DNA from: an uncultured Bacteroidales bacterium
GTDB taxonomy: Bacteria; Bacteroidota; Bacteroidia; Bacteroidales; P3
Direction: 5' to 3'
Length of the DNA: 64,000 nucleotides
Assembly: GCA_905234695.1 (NCBI GenBank)
Contig: CAJOHZ010000006.1
Coordinates: 26,629 to 90,628, forward strand
Shown: one piece after another, positions 1-9,022 of the stretch
Layout of the letters: the number at the start of each line of letters is the position of its first letter
Numbering within the stretch: the first letter of the stretch is position 1
The notes under the pieces: model-generated
What the model was told of the DNA's origin: nothing
Seen by the model: the letters and a program-made list of their open reading frames with translations, nothing else
Database searches by the model: none
Program-made: the position numbers and the translations under genes

Positions 1-1
1 A

Positions 2-226
2 GGTGTGCAGTTGATATATAACAAGATGATGACCATTCTCGGCCAGAAGGGGCTGAAAGCCATCGAGGCCAAAGGGCAGAAGTTCGACGAGAACCTCCAC
101 GAGGCTGTGACGCAGTTCCCCGCGGCCGACGAGAGCCAGAAGGGCACGGTGGTGGATGTGGTGGAGAAAGGCTACTACTTGAACGACAAGGTGCTCCGCT
201 ATGCCAAGGTGGTGGTGGCCTCGTAA
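2..226 (+). CDS. grpE: GrpE nucleotide exchange factor, C-terminal part (5' end truncated by window edge)
   Basis: Frame is open to the window edge; C-terminal GrpE-like sequence FDENLHEAVTQFPA...GTVVDVVEKGYYLNDKVLRYAKVVVAS; directly upstream of dnaJ. Confidence 0.9.
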   Translation, partial: GVQLIYNKMMTILGQKGLKAIEAKGQKFDENLHEAVTQFPAADESQKGTVVDVVEKGYYLNDKVLRYAKVVVAS

Positions 227-265
227 GAGTTGAGAAACGTTGAAAATTAGGGCTAAGAACAGAAT

Positions 266-1438
266 ATGGCTACGAAAAGAGATTACTATGAAGTGCTGGG
301 CGTGAGCAAGAACGCCACCCCCGAAGAATTGAAGAAAGCCTACCGCAAGTTGGCGTTGCAGTACCATCCCGACCGCAACCCCGGCGACAAGGAGGCGGAG
401 GAGAAGTTTAAGGAGGCGGCCGAGGCATACGATGTGCTGAGCAACCCCGACAAGAAAGCCCGCTATGACCAGTTCGGCCATGCCGCCTTCGAGGGCGGCG
501 GCGGATATGGGGCCGGCGGGATGAATATGAACGACATCTTCTCCCAGTTCGGCGACATCTTCGGCGACCTCTTTGGAGGGGGCTTCGGCGGGCGTGGCTT
601 CTCGGGCTTCAGCGGTTTCGGCGGCCAGCAGGGTCGCCGCCATGCGGCTCCGCGGGGGAGCAACCTGCGCATCAAGGTCAAGCTTACCCTCGAAGAGATT
701 GAGAAAGGCTGCGAGAAGAAAATCAAGGTGGCCAAATATGTTCCCTGTAAGACCTGTAACGGCACCGGCGCGCGCAACGGAGCCTACGAGACCTGTTCCC
801 ACTGCCACGGCACGGGAGTCGTCACCGAGGTGCGGCGCACCATCTTGGGCCAGATGCAGACTCAGAGCGTCTGCCCCCACTGTGGAGGCGAAGGACGCAT
901 GGTGAAGGACAAATGCCACGACTGCAACGGCGACGGCATTGTGCGTTCCGAGGAGATTATCACCATCACCATCCCGGCAGGCGTGGCCGACGGGATGCAG
1001 CTCTCCATGTCGGGCAAGGGCAATGCGGGTCCCCGTGGCGGTATGCCCGGCGACCTCATCATACTGGTGGAGGAGATTCCCCACGACCTCTTTGAACGGC
1101 AAGATAACAACTTGTACTATACCGCATACATCACCTTCGGCCAGGCGGCGATGGGCGCCACTATCGAGATACCCACCCTCACCGGCAAGGTCAAGGTCAA
1201 GATTGATGCCGGCACCCCGTCGGGGAAGGTGCTCCGCCTGAAAGGCAAGGGTCTGCCCGAAGTCAACGGCTACAGTCGTGGCGATTTGCTGGTCAGCGTC
1301 AACGTGTGGGTGCCCAAGAGCCTCTCGCGGGAAGAGAAAGAAACCCTCACCCGTCTGGACCTCTCGCCCAATTTCCAACCGCATCCCAGCAAGCAGGAGC
1401 GGGGCTTCTTCGACAGGATGAAAGATTTGTTCAACTGA
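266..1438 (+). CDS. dnaJ: Chaperone protein DnaJ
   Basis: J domain with HPD motif, G/F-rich region, four CxxCxGxG-type zinc motifs. Confidence 0.98.
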   Translation: MATKRDYYEVLGVSKNATPEELKKAYRKLALQYHPDRNPGDKEAEEKFKEAAEAYDVLSNPDKKARYDQFGHAAFEGGGGYGAGGMNMNDIFSQFGDIFGDLFGGGFGGRGFSGFSGFGGQQGRRHAAPRGSNLRIKVKLTLEEIEKGCEKKIKVAKYVPCKTCNGTGARNGAYETCSHCHGTGVVTEVRRTILGQMQTQSVCPHCGGEGRMVKDKCHDCNGDGIVRSEEIITITIPAGVADGMQLSMSGKGNAGPRGGMPGDLIILVEEIPHDLFERQDNNLYYTAYITFGQAAMGATIEIPTLTGKVKVKIDAGTPSGKVLRLKGKGLPEVNGYSRGDLLVSVNVWVPKSLSREEKETLTRLDLSPNFQPHPSKQERGFFDRMKDLFN

Positions 1439-1440
1439 TA

Positions 1441-1604
1441 AGAAACTGTTTAAAATTAATCCAATGTTTTTCTTAAGACATCAAAACGGCATCTTTCCCT
1501 CCTTTTTTCGGTTACAATGGCCCCCCATTGCTCCCTCAAAAAGAAGAAAAATCTGCTCGCTTTGCTGTATAACAAAATCCATCAATTAAATTTAAACAGT
1601 TTCT
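1441..1604 (+). repeat. ~164-bp interspersed element, copy 1, perfect 14-bp terminal inverted repeats (MITE-like)
   Basis: AGAAACTGTTTAAA (1441-1454) ... TTTAAACAGTTTCT (1591-1604); same interior recurs at 52916-53079 and, inverted, at ~56107-56270. Confidence 0.9.
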
Positions 1605-1643
1605 AAGTTTACCCCTTTAATCCTTTCACTCCTTCAAACACTG

Positions 1644-2918
1644 ATGACAGAGGCGTTCCTCCAATACATCTGGCAACACAGGCTGCTGCAAGGCGACTTG
1701 CAGACTGCCGAGGGGCTGCCTGTGGTGGTGGAACGTCCGGGACAGTTGAACCGCGATGCAGGGCCGGACTTCTTCGACGCCCGTGTGAAGATAGGGGATA
1801 CCCTGTGGGCGGGGAATGTGGAGGTGCATGTCAAGGCTTCCGATTGGAATGCCCACCGCCATGCCACCAACCGCGCCTACGACAACGTGGTGCTGCATGT
1901 CGTCTACAAGAACGATGCCCCCGTCACCCTACAGAACTGTCATCCGCTGCCCACGCTGGAGTTGTGCGACCATATCCCCGATGCGCTGTGGGCCAATTAC
2001 GAATCGCTTATGAATCCGCCGGCGCCGCTGCCAGTGCCCTGTGCCGAACGGTTGCAGACCATCCCGGGCTTCTATGTCGACAGCCAACTGGAACGGCTGC
2101 TGCTGGAGCGTCTGGAACGCAAATGTACCCTGGTACGGCGGCTGCTCGACGAGAGCCACGGCAGTTGGGAGCATTGCTGCTATTGGCTCCTGGCGCGTTA
2201 TTTCGGCGGCAAGACCAATGCCGAGCCGTTTGAACTTCTGGCCAAGTCCACCGACCTGCGCCTGCTGGCCCGTTGGCGCGACAACCCGCAGCGGGTGGAG
2301 GCCCTGCTGATGGGACAGGCGGGGCTACTGGAGGGCGACTTTGACGAGCCCTACCCGCGGCAGCTGCAGGCCGACTATGCCGCCCTGCGGCAGGGCGCAT
2401 CCCTCACTCCGATGGAGCCCCATCTGTGGAAGTTCTTCCGCATCCGTCCCGGCAGTTTCCCCACGCTCCGCATCAGCCAGTTTGCGCAGCTGATGTGCCA
2501 GTCGCAGAACCTCTTCAGCCATCTGTTCGACGCTCCGGACGCCGCCGCGTTGCAACGCTATTTCACCCTCACGGCCTCCGACTATTGGCGCACCCACTAT
2601 CGTTTTGGTGTCCCGTCGCCCGAGTGCGACAAGCATGTCGGCCGTGCCTTTGCCGACATGCTCATCATCAACGCCTGGGTGCCACTGCTGTTCGAGTATG
2701 GCGTCCAGCATGGCGACCAAGGCTGCAAGGACCGCGCCGTGGCACTCCTGCAGCAACTCCCTTCCGAAAATAACCTCGTCATCCGCCAGTGGCGTGCCGT
2801 GGGGCTTGCGGCCGACAATGCCGCCCGCACCCAGGCGTTGCTGCAGCTCTACAACGAGCATTGCAGCCGTCGCGACTGCCTCCACTGCGGCATCGGCTAT
2901 AAAATCATCACCCATTGA
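1644..2918 (+). CDS. DUF2851 family protein
   Basis: N-terminus MTEAFLQYIWQHRLL...NRDAGPDFFDARVKIGDTLWAGNVEVHVKASDWNAHRH resembles the DUF2851 family. Confidence 0.8.
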   Translation: MTEAFLQYIWQHRLLQGDLQTAEGLPVVVERPGQLNRDAGPDFFDARVKIGDTLWAGNVEVHVKASDWNAHRHATNRAYDNVVLHVVYKNDAPVTLQNCHPLPTLELCDHIPDALWANYESLMNPPAPLPVPCAERLQTIPGFYVDSQLERLLLERLERKCTLVRRLLDESHGSWEHCCYWLLARYFGGKTNAEPFELLAKSTDLRLLARWRDNPQRVEALLMGQAGLLEGDFDEPYPRQLQADYAALRQGASLTPMEPHLWKFFRIRPGSFPTLRISQFAQLMCQSQNLFSHLFDAPDAAALQRYFTLTASDYWRTHYRFGVPSPECDKHVGRAFADMLIINAWVPLLFEYGVQHGDQGCKDRAVALLQQLPSENNLVIRQWRAVGLAADNAARTQALLQLYNEHCSRRDCLHCGIGYKIITH

Positions 2919-5413
2919 AAGCAAGCGAACTCACCACCGTCCTGAAAGGCGGCACCGCCCGTGTGCCGCAAGGGGAGCTGACCATCGAGCAGCTTCTGAC
3001 CGACAGCCGTCATGCGGGGCAGGTCTCCCGTGCCCTTTTCTTCGCCATCCCCACCAAGCGCAACACCGGCTGCCGCTATGTGGCCGACCTCTATCAGCGG
3101 GGCGTGCGCAACTTCGTCGTGCCGCAGGAGCTCCCTGAACCTTTCCGCACGCAGTTCGACAGGCTGCGCGATGCCAATTTCTGGGAGGTCAAGGATGTTG
3201 TCCGTGCCCTGCAGCAGGTGGGGGGCTGGCATCGCAAACAGTACGACATCCCCGTGGTGGGCATCACTGGAAGCAACGGCAAGACCATCGTCAAGGACTG
3301 GATTGTCCAGATGTTGGGCGACAGCCGTCGCATCGTGGCCAGTCCGCGCAGCTATAACTCACAGATTGGCGTTCCCCTCTCGGTATGGCAGATGGAGGCG
3401 GCCGACCAGCTGGCCGTCTTCGAGGCGGGCATCTCCGAGGCGGGCGAGATGGAACACCTGCGCGAAGTGGTGTCCCCCACCATCGGCATCTTCACCAATA
3501 TCGGGCAGGCACACGACGAGAACTTCCTCACCCGCTACCAGAAGATTGCCGAGAAACTGCAGCTCTTCACCCACTGTCAAGTGCTCATCTACTGCACCGA
3601 CCACAAGGAAATCCACAATGCCATTGCCGAGAAAGAAAGCTTCCGCCAGATCGTTCGCTACACATGGGGCAGCGGCGAGGACAACGCGGTGCAGCTGCTG
3701 GGCACTGTGGTGGAAGACCATCGCACACGGCTCACCCTTCAGCACGACGGCCGCCGCATCGATATCGTTATCCCCTTTGTCGACCGCGCTTCGGCCGAGA
3801 ACGTGATGCACTGCGTCACCCTCCTCTTCTATCTGGGCTACGACCCCGACGACATTGCCCGTCGCTGCCTGCGCCTCACCCCTGTGGCCATGCGGTTGGA
3901 GATGAACGAGGCCATCAACAACTGTATGCTGGTCAACGACAGCTACAGCCTCGACCTCAACTCGCTCACCATCGCCCTCGACTTCGTCCGCCACGACCGG
4001 CAGCATTTCCACAAAACACTTGTCATGAGCGATATCCTCCAGGCGGGCCTTCCCGAGCAGGAACTCTACACCCAGGCGGCGGCCCTCGTGGAGCAGTATG
4101 GCATCACCCGCTTTATCGGCATCGGCAGCGCCCTATGCTGCAACAAGGCCTGTTTCGAGAATGTGGACGGCGTCTTTTATGAGTCGACCGAGGACTTCCT
4201 GCGCAGGTACGATTTCAACGGCTTCTCCAACGAGACCATCCTCCTCAAAGGGGCGCGCAGTTTCCATTTTGAGGATATCGCCAAGGCGCTTCAGCGCAAG
4301 AGCCACCAGACCATCATGGAAATCAGCCTCGACAACCTCATCTCCAACCTCAACTACTACCGTTCCCGCATCCGCCCCGACACCAAGCTCATGGCGATGG
4401 TCAAGGCGGCCTCCTACGGGGCCGGGAAGGTCGAGATTGCGGGGGCGTTGCAATTCAACCGTGTCGACTACCTCACCGTGGCCTACAGCGACGAGGGGGT
4501 GGACCTGCGTCGCAACGGCATCACGCTGCCCATCATGGTGATGAACCCCGAAGAGGAGAGTTTCGACGACATCATCCGCTATCGGCTGGAACCCGATATC
4601 TATAGTTTCCGCATCCTGCAGGCCTTCTCCGAGACAGCCGACATCTTCCGTACCGACGGCGAGCGTGTGCCCGTGCATATCGAACTTGACACCGGGATGC
4701 ACCGCCTTGGATTCACGGGGAGCGATGTGGAGGAACTTGCCCGCCGCTTTGCACAGCCCGACTGCCCGCTGAAGGTGCAGTCCATCTTCTCGCACCTTGC
4801 CTGCAGCGAGGACCCGGCCGACGACGACTTCACACGGCTTCAGATATCCCGTTTCACCGAATGGAGCGGGGCGTTGAAGAAAGCCCTGGGCGACCCCACG
4901 GTGATGTGCCATATCCTGAATTCCTCCGGCATCACCCGCTTCCCGGAGGCACAGATGGACATGGTGCGCCTCGGCATCGGCCTCTATGGCCTGGCCCCCG
5001 ACCCCGAGGTGCAGCGGCACCTCAAGCCCGTCAGCCGGCTGGTGACCCGCATCTCGCAGTTGAAAGAAATCCCGCAGGGCGACAGCGTGGGCTACAACCG
5101 CCGTTGGGTGGCGGCGCGCGATTCGCGTATCGCCATCATCTCCATCGGCTATGCCGACGGCCTCAACCGCCACCTCGGCGACGGCAACGGCAAGGTGATG
5201 GTCAACGGCCGTCGTGTGCCTATCATCGGCAGCATCTGCATGGACATGTGCTTCCTCGATGTCACCGACGTGCCCTGCCGCGAGGGCGACGAGGTGGTCA
5301 TCTTCGGCGATGCCAGTCTGCTGCAGGAAATCTCCGCCGCCGCGGGTACCATCCCCTATGAGATACTGACCTCTGTCTCGCCCCGCGTCAAGCGCGTCTA
5401 CTACCAGGAATAG
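2915..5413 (+). CDS. murF-alr: Bifunctional UDP-N-acetylmuramoyl-tripeptide:D-Ala-D-Ala ligase / alanine racemase
   Basis: N-terminal Mur ligase with GITGSNGKT P-loop; C-terminal PLP alanine racemase (MAMVKAASYGAGKVEIA, HIELDTGMHRLGF); TTG start overlaps the upstream TGA (TTGA). Confidence 0.95.
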   Translation: MKASELTTVLKGGTARVPQGELTIEQLLTDSRHAGQVSRALFFAIPTKRNTGCRYVADLYQRGVRNFVVPQELPEPFRTQFDRLRDANFWEVKDVVRALQQVGGWHRKQYDIPVVGITGSNGKTIVKDWIVQMLGDSRRIVASPRSYNSQIGVPLSVWQMEAADQLAVFEAGISEAGEMEHLREVVSPTIGIFTNIGQAHDENFLTRYQKIAEKLQLFTHCQVLIYCTDHKEIHNAIAEKESFRQIVRYTWGSGEDNAVQLLGTVVEDHRTRLTLQHDGRRIDIVIPFVDRASAENVMHCVTLLFYLGYDPDDIARRCLRLTPVAMRLEMNEAINNCMLVNDSYSLDLNSLTIALDFVRHDRQHFHKTLVMSDILQAGLPEQELYTQAAALVEQYGITRFIGIGSALCCNKACFENVDGVFYESTEDFLRRYDFNGFSNETILLKGARSFHFEDIAKALQRKSHQTIMEISLDNLISNLNYYRSRIRPDTKLMAMVKAASYGAGKVEIAGALQFNRVDYLTVAYSDEGVDLRRNGITLPIMVMNPEEESFDDIIRYRLEPDIYSFRILQAFSETADIFRTDGERVPVHIELDTGMHRLGFTGSDVEELARRFAQPDCPLKVQSIFSHLACSEDPADDDFTRLQISRFTEWSGALKKALGDPTVMCHILNSSGITRFPEAQMDMVRLGIGLYGLAPDPEVQRHLKPVSRLVTRISQLKEIPQGDSVGYNRRWVAARDSRIAIISIGYADGLNRHLGDGNGKVMVNGRRVPIIGSICMDMCFLDVTDVPCREGDEVVIFGDASLLQEISAAAGTIPYEILTSVSPRVKRVYYQE

Positions 5414-5454
5414 CCCGAAGGCCGCCTTTGGACGCTTGTGAAGGATACTGTAAA

Positions 5455-5487
5455 CAAGTGTCTTAGGACTTTGTTGCGGGACACTTG
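5455..5487. promoter_or_regulatory. Candidate operator dyad CAAGTGTC-N17-GACACTTG
   Basis: Perfect 8-bp inverted repeat at 5455-5462 / 5480-5487, directly upstream of the -7 box at 5511-5518. Confidence 0.4.
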
Positions 5488-5510
5488 CTGCCTAAATGGA
5501 TTTTTTTGTG

Positions 5511-5518
5511 TATTTTTG
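5511..5518 (+). promoter_or_regulatory. Bacteroidetes-type -7 promoter box TATTTTTG
   Basis: Matches TAnnTTTG, followed by CA as in other promoters here. Confidence 0.6.
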
Positions 5519-5522
5519 CAGC

Positions 5523-6218
5523 ATGAAAACCGCTTTCTTTACGAGCCGTATGAAGATGGCCGACATCATTGCGGCCAACTATTCCCTTATCCTCGTCATG
5601 CCGCGCCTGGGCATCCCGCTGGGCTTCGGCGAGAAGAGCGTGCAGGAGGTCTGCCGCCAGCATGGCCTGCCGGTCGACTTCGTGTTGCTGATATGCAATG
5701 TCCATACCTTTGACGACTTCGAGGTGGACGATGCCCTGCTGCAATCCACGGATTTAACCCTCTTGGTGCCTTATCTCCAGACCTCGCACCGCTACTACCT
5801 CAACGAGCGGCTGCCCCATATCGGGCGGCATCTCTCGCGGGTGGCCGATGGGGCGGGCGAGCGCTACAGTAGCCTGCTCAACACCTTTTTCGCCGACTAC
5901 CGCAACGAGGTCAGCGACCATTTCCTCAGCGAGGAACAGGAGATATTCCCCTATCTGCAGCAGCTCCAGCAGGGCGTTACGGCGGTGAAACCGGTGGCAA
6001 GACATTTCGTGGACAACCACTCCGATATTGTGGACAAACTCGCCGACCTCACCCAGATAGTCTACAAGTACATCCCGGGCGACTGTATGACCGAGGAACT
6101 GAATGAGTTGGTGTTCGGTATCCTGCAACTCTCGGCCGATTTGGAGAAACATGCCCTTATCGAAGAGAAGATACTGCTCCCATACGTCACCCAACTTGAA
6201 AGGAGGATTCTGCGTTGA
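5523..6218 (+). CDS. Hemerythrin-domain protein (YtfE/ScdA-like)
   Basis: C-terminal four-helix His/Glu pattern (FLSEEQEIFPYL, HFVDNHSDIVDKL, HALIEEKILLPYV); start moved from 5496 to ATG 5523 because 5496 lies upstream of the promoter box. Confidence 0.75.
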   Translation: MKTAFFTSRMKMADIIAANYSLILVMPRLGIPLGFGEKSVQEVCRQHGLPVDFVLLICNVHTFDDFEVDDALLQSTDLTLLVPYLQTSHRYYLNERLPHIGRHLSRVADGAGERYSSLLNTFFADYRNEVSDHFLSEEQEIFPYLQQLQQGVTAVKPVARHFVDNHSDIVDKLADLTQIVYKYIPGDCMTEELNELVFGILQLSADLEKHALIEEKILLPYVTQLERRILR

Positions 6219-6784
6219 GCCACAAGATAAATATCCTGCTCGTCGAACCCTCCGACATCGTGCGCGAGGGGCTTTCGGCCTTGTTGGATGACAGTTTCGC
6301 CATGCTGGCGCCGTTGCGCGATGCCAACGATTTGGTACAGCGGTTGCCCGTTCTCCAGCCCGATATCCTGATTGTTAATCCAACCCTCCTTGTGCCGCCG
6401 GCGCAGATGCAGCTCTCCGCCATCCAGCAGCAGCGTCCCTCCATGTCGGTGGTGGCGCTGGTGTACCAGTATGTCGACCCCGCGTTGCTGCAGGCCTTCA
6501 AGACAGTACTCGACATCCGCGAGCCGCGCAACCGAATAGCGCAGCTCCTCCGCGACAGTCTCCAGTCGGGCGGCGACTCCTCCGAAGAAAGCTATGAACT
6601 CACCGACCGCGAGTCGGAGGTGCTGCTGGCCGTCGCCCAGGGCCTCGCCAGCAAGGAAATTGCCGACAAGCTCTGCATCTCCATCCACACCGTCAATACC
6701 CACCGCAAGAATATTACCCGCAAAACCGGCATCAAATCGGTCGCCGGCCTGGCCCTCTATGCCAAACTCCACAACTTGGTGTAG
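6215..6784 (+). CDS. LuxR/NarL-type response regulator-like transcription factor
   Basis: C-terminal HTH LTDRESEVLLAVAQGLASKEIADKLCISIHTVNTHRKNITRKTGIKS; TTG start overlaps TGA of the upstream gene, AGGAGG upstream. Confidence 0.85.
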   Translation: MSHKINILLVEPSDIVREGLSALLDDSFAMLAPLRDANDLVQRLPVLQPDILIVNPTLLVPPAQMQLSAIQQQRPSMSVVALVYQYVDPALLQAFKTVLDIREPRNRIAQLLRDSLQSGGDSSEESYELTDRESEVLLAVAQGLASKEIADKLCISIHTVNTHRKNITRKTGIKSVAGLALYAKLHNLV

Positions 6785-6827
6785 CATCCGACACCCCCAA
6801 CGAATGAACCATTAATCCCCTTGTGAT

Positions 6828-8288
6828 ATGAAAGCCCTCAGAACCCTCCGCATTGTGTTGGCACTTGGTTTCCTCACCGCCGTTACACTGCTCTTTCTTA
6901 ACCCCGGCGACCTCATGCATCCCTGTCTGGACTGGGTGGCCCGCCTCCAGTTCCTGCCGGCGGTGCTGTCGCTCAATTTCGTCGTCGTTGTCGCGGTGCT
7001 GCTGGTGACGCTCCTCGTGGGGCGTGTCTACTGCTCGGTGGTCTGTCCCTTGGGGGTAATGCAGGACCTCTTCTCGTGGCTCGGCGGCAAGGTAAAGAAA
7101 AATCGGTTCCGCTATACCCGTGGCTTGCCGGTGGTGCGGATTCTGTTTTTAGTGGCTTTTGTGCTGCTCATGCTCCTCGGCATGGGTGGGCTGGCCATCC
7201 TGATTGCTCCCTATAGTGCCTATGGCCGCATCGTCACCATGCTCCTTGCGCCGGCGGCGGCTTGGCTCACCCGTCTTGTGGGGGCCATAGGCTGGGAAGT
7301 GACGGCTCCGGCAAAAGCAGGCCTGTTGCTGTTGGTGCCGGTGGCCACGCTTCTGGTTGTGGGGGCGATGTCGTTCTTCTGGGGACGCCTGTGGTGCAAC
7401 ACGGTATGTCCCGTGGGCTCCACGTTGGGCCTCTTCTCCCGTTTCTCGCTGATACGTCCCACCTTCGATACAGCCAAGTGCAATGGCTGCCGTAAGTGCG
7501 AACGTAACTGCAAGGCGATGTGCATTGATGTTGCCAACCACCATATCGATACCTCGCGCTGTGTGGACTGCATGGACTGTATGGCAGGGTGCAGCCAAGG
7601 GGCACTCTCGCTGCGACTGGCGGGATGTGGGTGCAAGTCGTCGTCAGAGCCTCGGGAGGAGAAAGTGGATTCCTCGCGTCGCAAGTTCTTGGCCACCACG
7701 GCCGCTGTAGGTACCGTCATGGCGGTGGAAGCGCAGGAGAAGAAGATTGACGGTGGTCTCGCAGCCATCGAAGGACGGAAACTCAGGGAGCGTCACGTGC
7801 CGCTCAAGCCCGCCGGCGCGAAGAGCGTGAGCCGGTTTGATAGCCGTTGCACTGCCTGTCAACTGTGTGTTAGCGCCTGTCCCGACCATGTGCTGCGTCC
7901 CTCGACGGGTTTGAATACGCTGCTGCAGCCCGAAATGGTCTTTGACAAAGGCTTTTGCCGTCCGGATTGTACCCGTTGTGGTGAGGTCTGTCCCACAGGG
8001 GCCATTCTTCCCATCGATGTTCCTCAGAAGACCTCTGTCTCTGTCGGACATGCCATCACTGACCCCGCTCTTTGTCTGCTCGCGCAGGGGGTCAACTGTG
8101 ATGCCTGTTCGCGCCATTGTCCTACGGGTGCCATCCAAGTATTTCCCGGCAATGGGAATCCCCCGCACCCTGTAGTCACCGTCAACGAATCCGTCTGTCT
8201 TGGTTGTGGCGCCTGTGAATACTACTGCCCGGTGCGCCCAGTCTCGGCCATCTATGTGGAAGGCCGAGAGGTGCACACCTCCATCTGA
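6828..8288 (+). CDS. Membrane-bound 4Fe-4S ferredoxin, NapH-like half fused to NapG-like half
   Basis: N-terminal TM helices with RVYCSVVCPLGVMQDL, several CxxCxxCxxxC clusters, internal SRRKFLATTAAVG. Confidence 0.8.
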   Translation: MKALRTLRIVLALGFLTAVTLLFLNPGDLMHPCLDWVARLQFLPAVLSLNFVVVVAVLLVTLLVGRVYCSVVCPLGVMQDLFSWLGGKVKKNRFRYTRGLPVVRILFLVAFVLLMLLGMGGLAILIAPYSAYGRIVTMLLAPAAAWLTRLVGAIGWEVTAPAKAGLLLLVPVATLLVVGAMSFFWGRLWCNTVCPVGSTLGLFSRFSLIRPTFDTAKCNGCRKCERNCKAMCIDVANHHIDTSRCVDCMDCMAGCSQGALSLRLAGCGCKSSSEPREEKVDSSRRKFLATTAAVGTVMAVEAQEKKIDGGLAAIEGRKLRERHVPLKPAGAKSVSRFDSRCTACQLCVSACPDHVLRPSTGLNTLLQPEMVFDKGFCRPDCTRCGEVCPTGAILPIDVPQKTSVSVGHAITDPALCLLAQGVNCDACSRHCPTGAIQVFPGNGNPPHPVVTVNESVCLGCGACEYYCPVRPVSAIYVEGREVHTSI

Positions 8289-8292
8289 TGTT

Positions 8293-8530
8293 ATTCGGTC
8301 GCCGACTTGGCTTTGGTTTCAGCACGGTTGGCTCCCATTTCGGTCGCCGACCTGGCTTCGGTGCGGTCCTTATGCGACGCTTATGTGCCTTTTGCCCTTC
8401 TCCGACGTTTCCCCGACATATCTCCGACACTTCTCCGACATATGTCGGGAGAAGTGCGGGAAAAGTGCTGGGTATGCGTGAGATAAGAGTAAAAGGACGG
8501 AAAAAGGTGCATAAAAGCCACACCGAGAGA
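8293..8530. repeat. Intergenic 11-bp-periodic imperfect dyad element, copy 1
   Basis: Consecutive 11-mers CGGTCGCCGAC/CTGGCTTCGGT/GCGGTCCTTAT/GCGACGCTTAT/GTGCCTTTTGC/CCTTCTCCGAC/GTTTCCCCGAC/ATATCTCCGAC/ACTTCTCCGAC; closely similar to 50276-50483. Confidence 0.85.
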
Positions 8531-8580
8531 CGACTAGGAGAAGATTAAAACTAAAAACTAAAAGGTAAAAACTAAAAAAT

Positions 8581-8615
8581 TCACGCATCACGAGTCACTC
8601 ATCACTGGTCACTAA
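8581..8615. repeat. Degenerate 7-bp tandem array, (TCACNNN)x5
   Basis: TCACGCA TCACGAG TCACTCA TCACTGG TCACTAA. Confidence 0.9.
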
Positions 8616-8675
8616 ACTTTGTTTAATTGTTAAACCGAGGTCGGCAACCGAGATGGGCTAAGCAGACAAACAGAC

Positions 8676-8707
8676 AAAAAAAAGAGAACCTGAATTCAGG
8701 TTCTCTT
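8676..8707 (-). terminator. Rho-independent terminator downstream of rpmA
   Basis: Hairpin AGAGAACCTGAATTCAGGTTCTCT followed on the minus strand by a T run. Confidence 0.85.
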
Positions 8708-8729
8708 TAGGATTGTAGCAAGACTGCTC

Positions 8730-8987
8730 TTATTCCTCGGGGATGACGGAGACGTAGGAACGATCCTCACGTCCTTTCTTGAAGTGGACCGTACCGTCGC
8801 ACAGAGCGTACAGCGTGTGGTCCTTGCCCATGCCGACATTCTGGCCGGGGTTGTGGACGGTGCCACGCTGACGGATGATGATATTGCCCGCCACGCAGTG
8901 CTGACCGCCAAAAATCTTAACGCCTAAACGTTTGCTTTCGGATTCACGACCATTACTGGAACTACCGACACCTTTTTTGTGAGCCAT
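8730..8987 (-). CDS. rpmA: 50S ribosomal protein L27
   Basis: [29 protein letters not shown]... L27 signature. Confidence 0.98.
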   Translation of the reverse strand: MAHKKGVGSSSNGRESESKRLGVKIFGGQHCVAGNIIIRQRGTVHNPGQNVGMGKDHTLYALCDGTVHFKKGREDRSYVSVIPEE

Positions 8988-9022
8988 AATATACTGTATT
9001 TAAGGTTTCTCTACTTAGTGGA

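Noticed and set aside
8520-8580. A-rich AACTAAAAACTAAAAGGTAAAAACTAAAAA stretch
   Set aside because: Low complexity without a strict period; not reported as a separate element.
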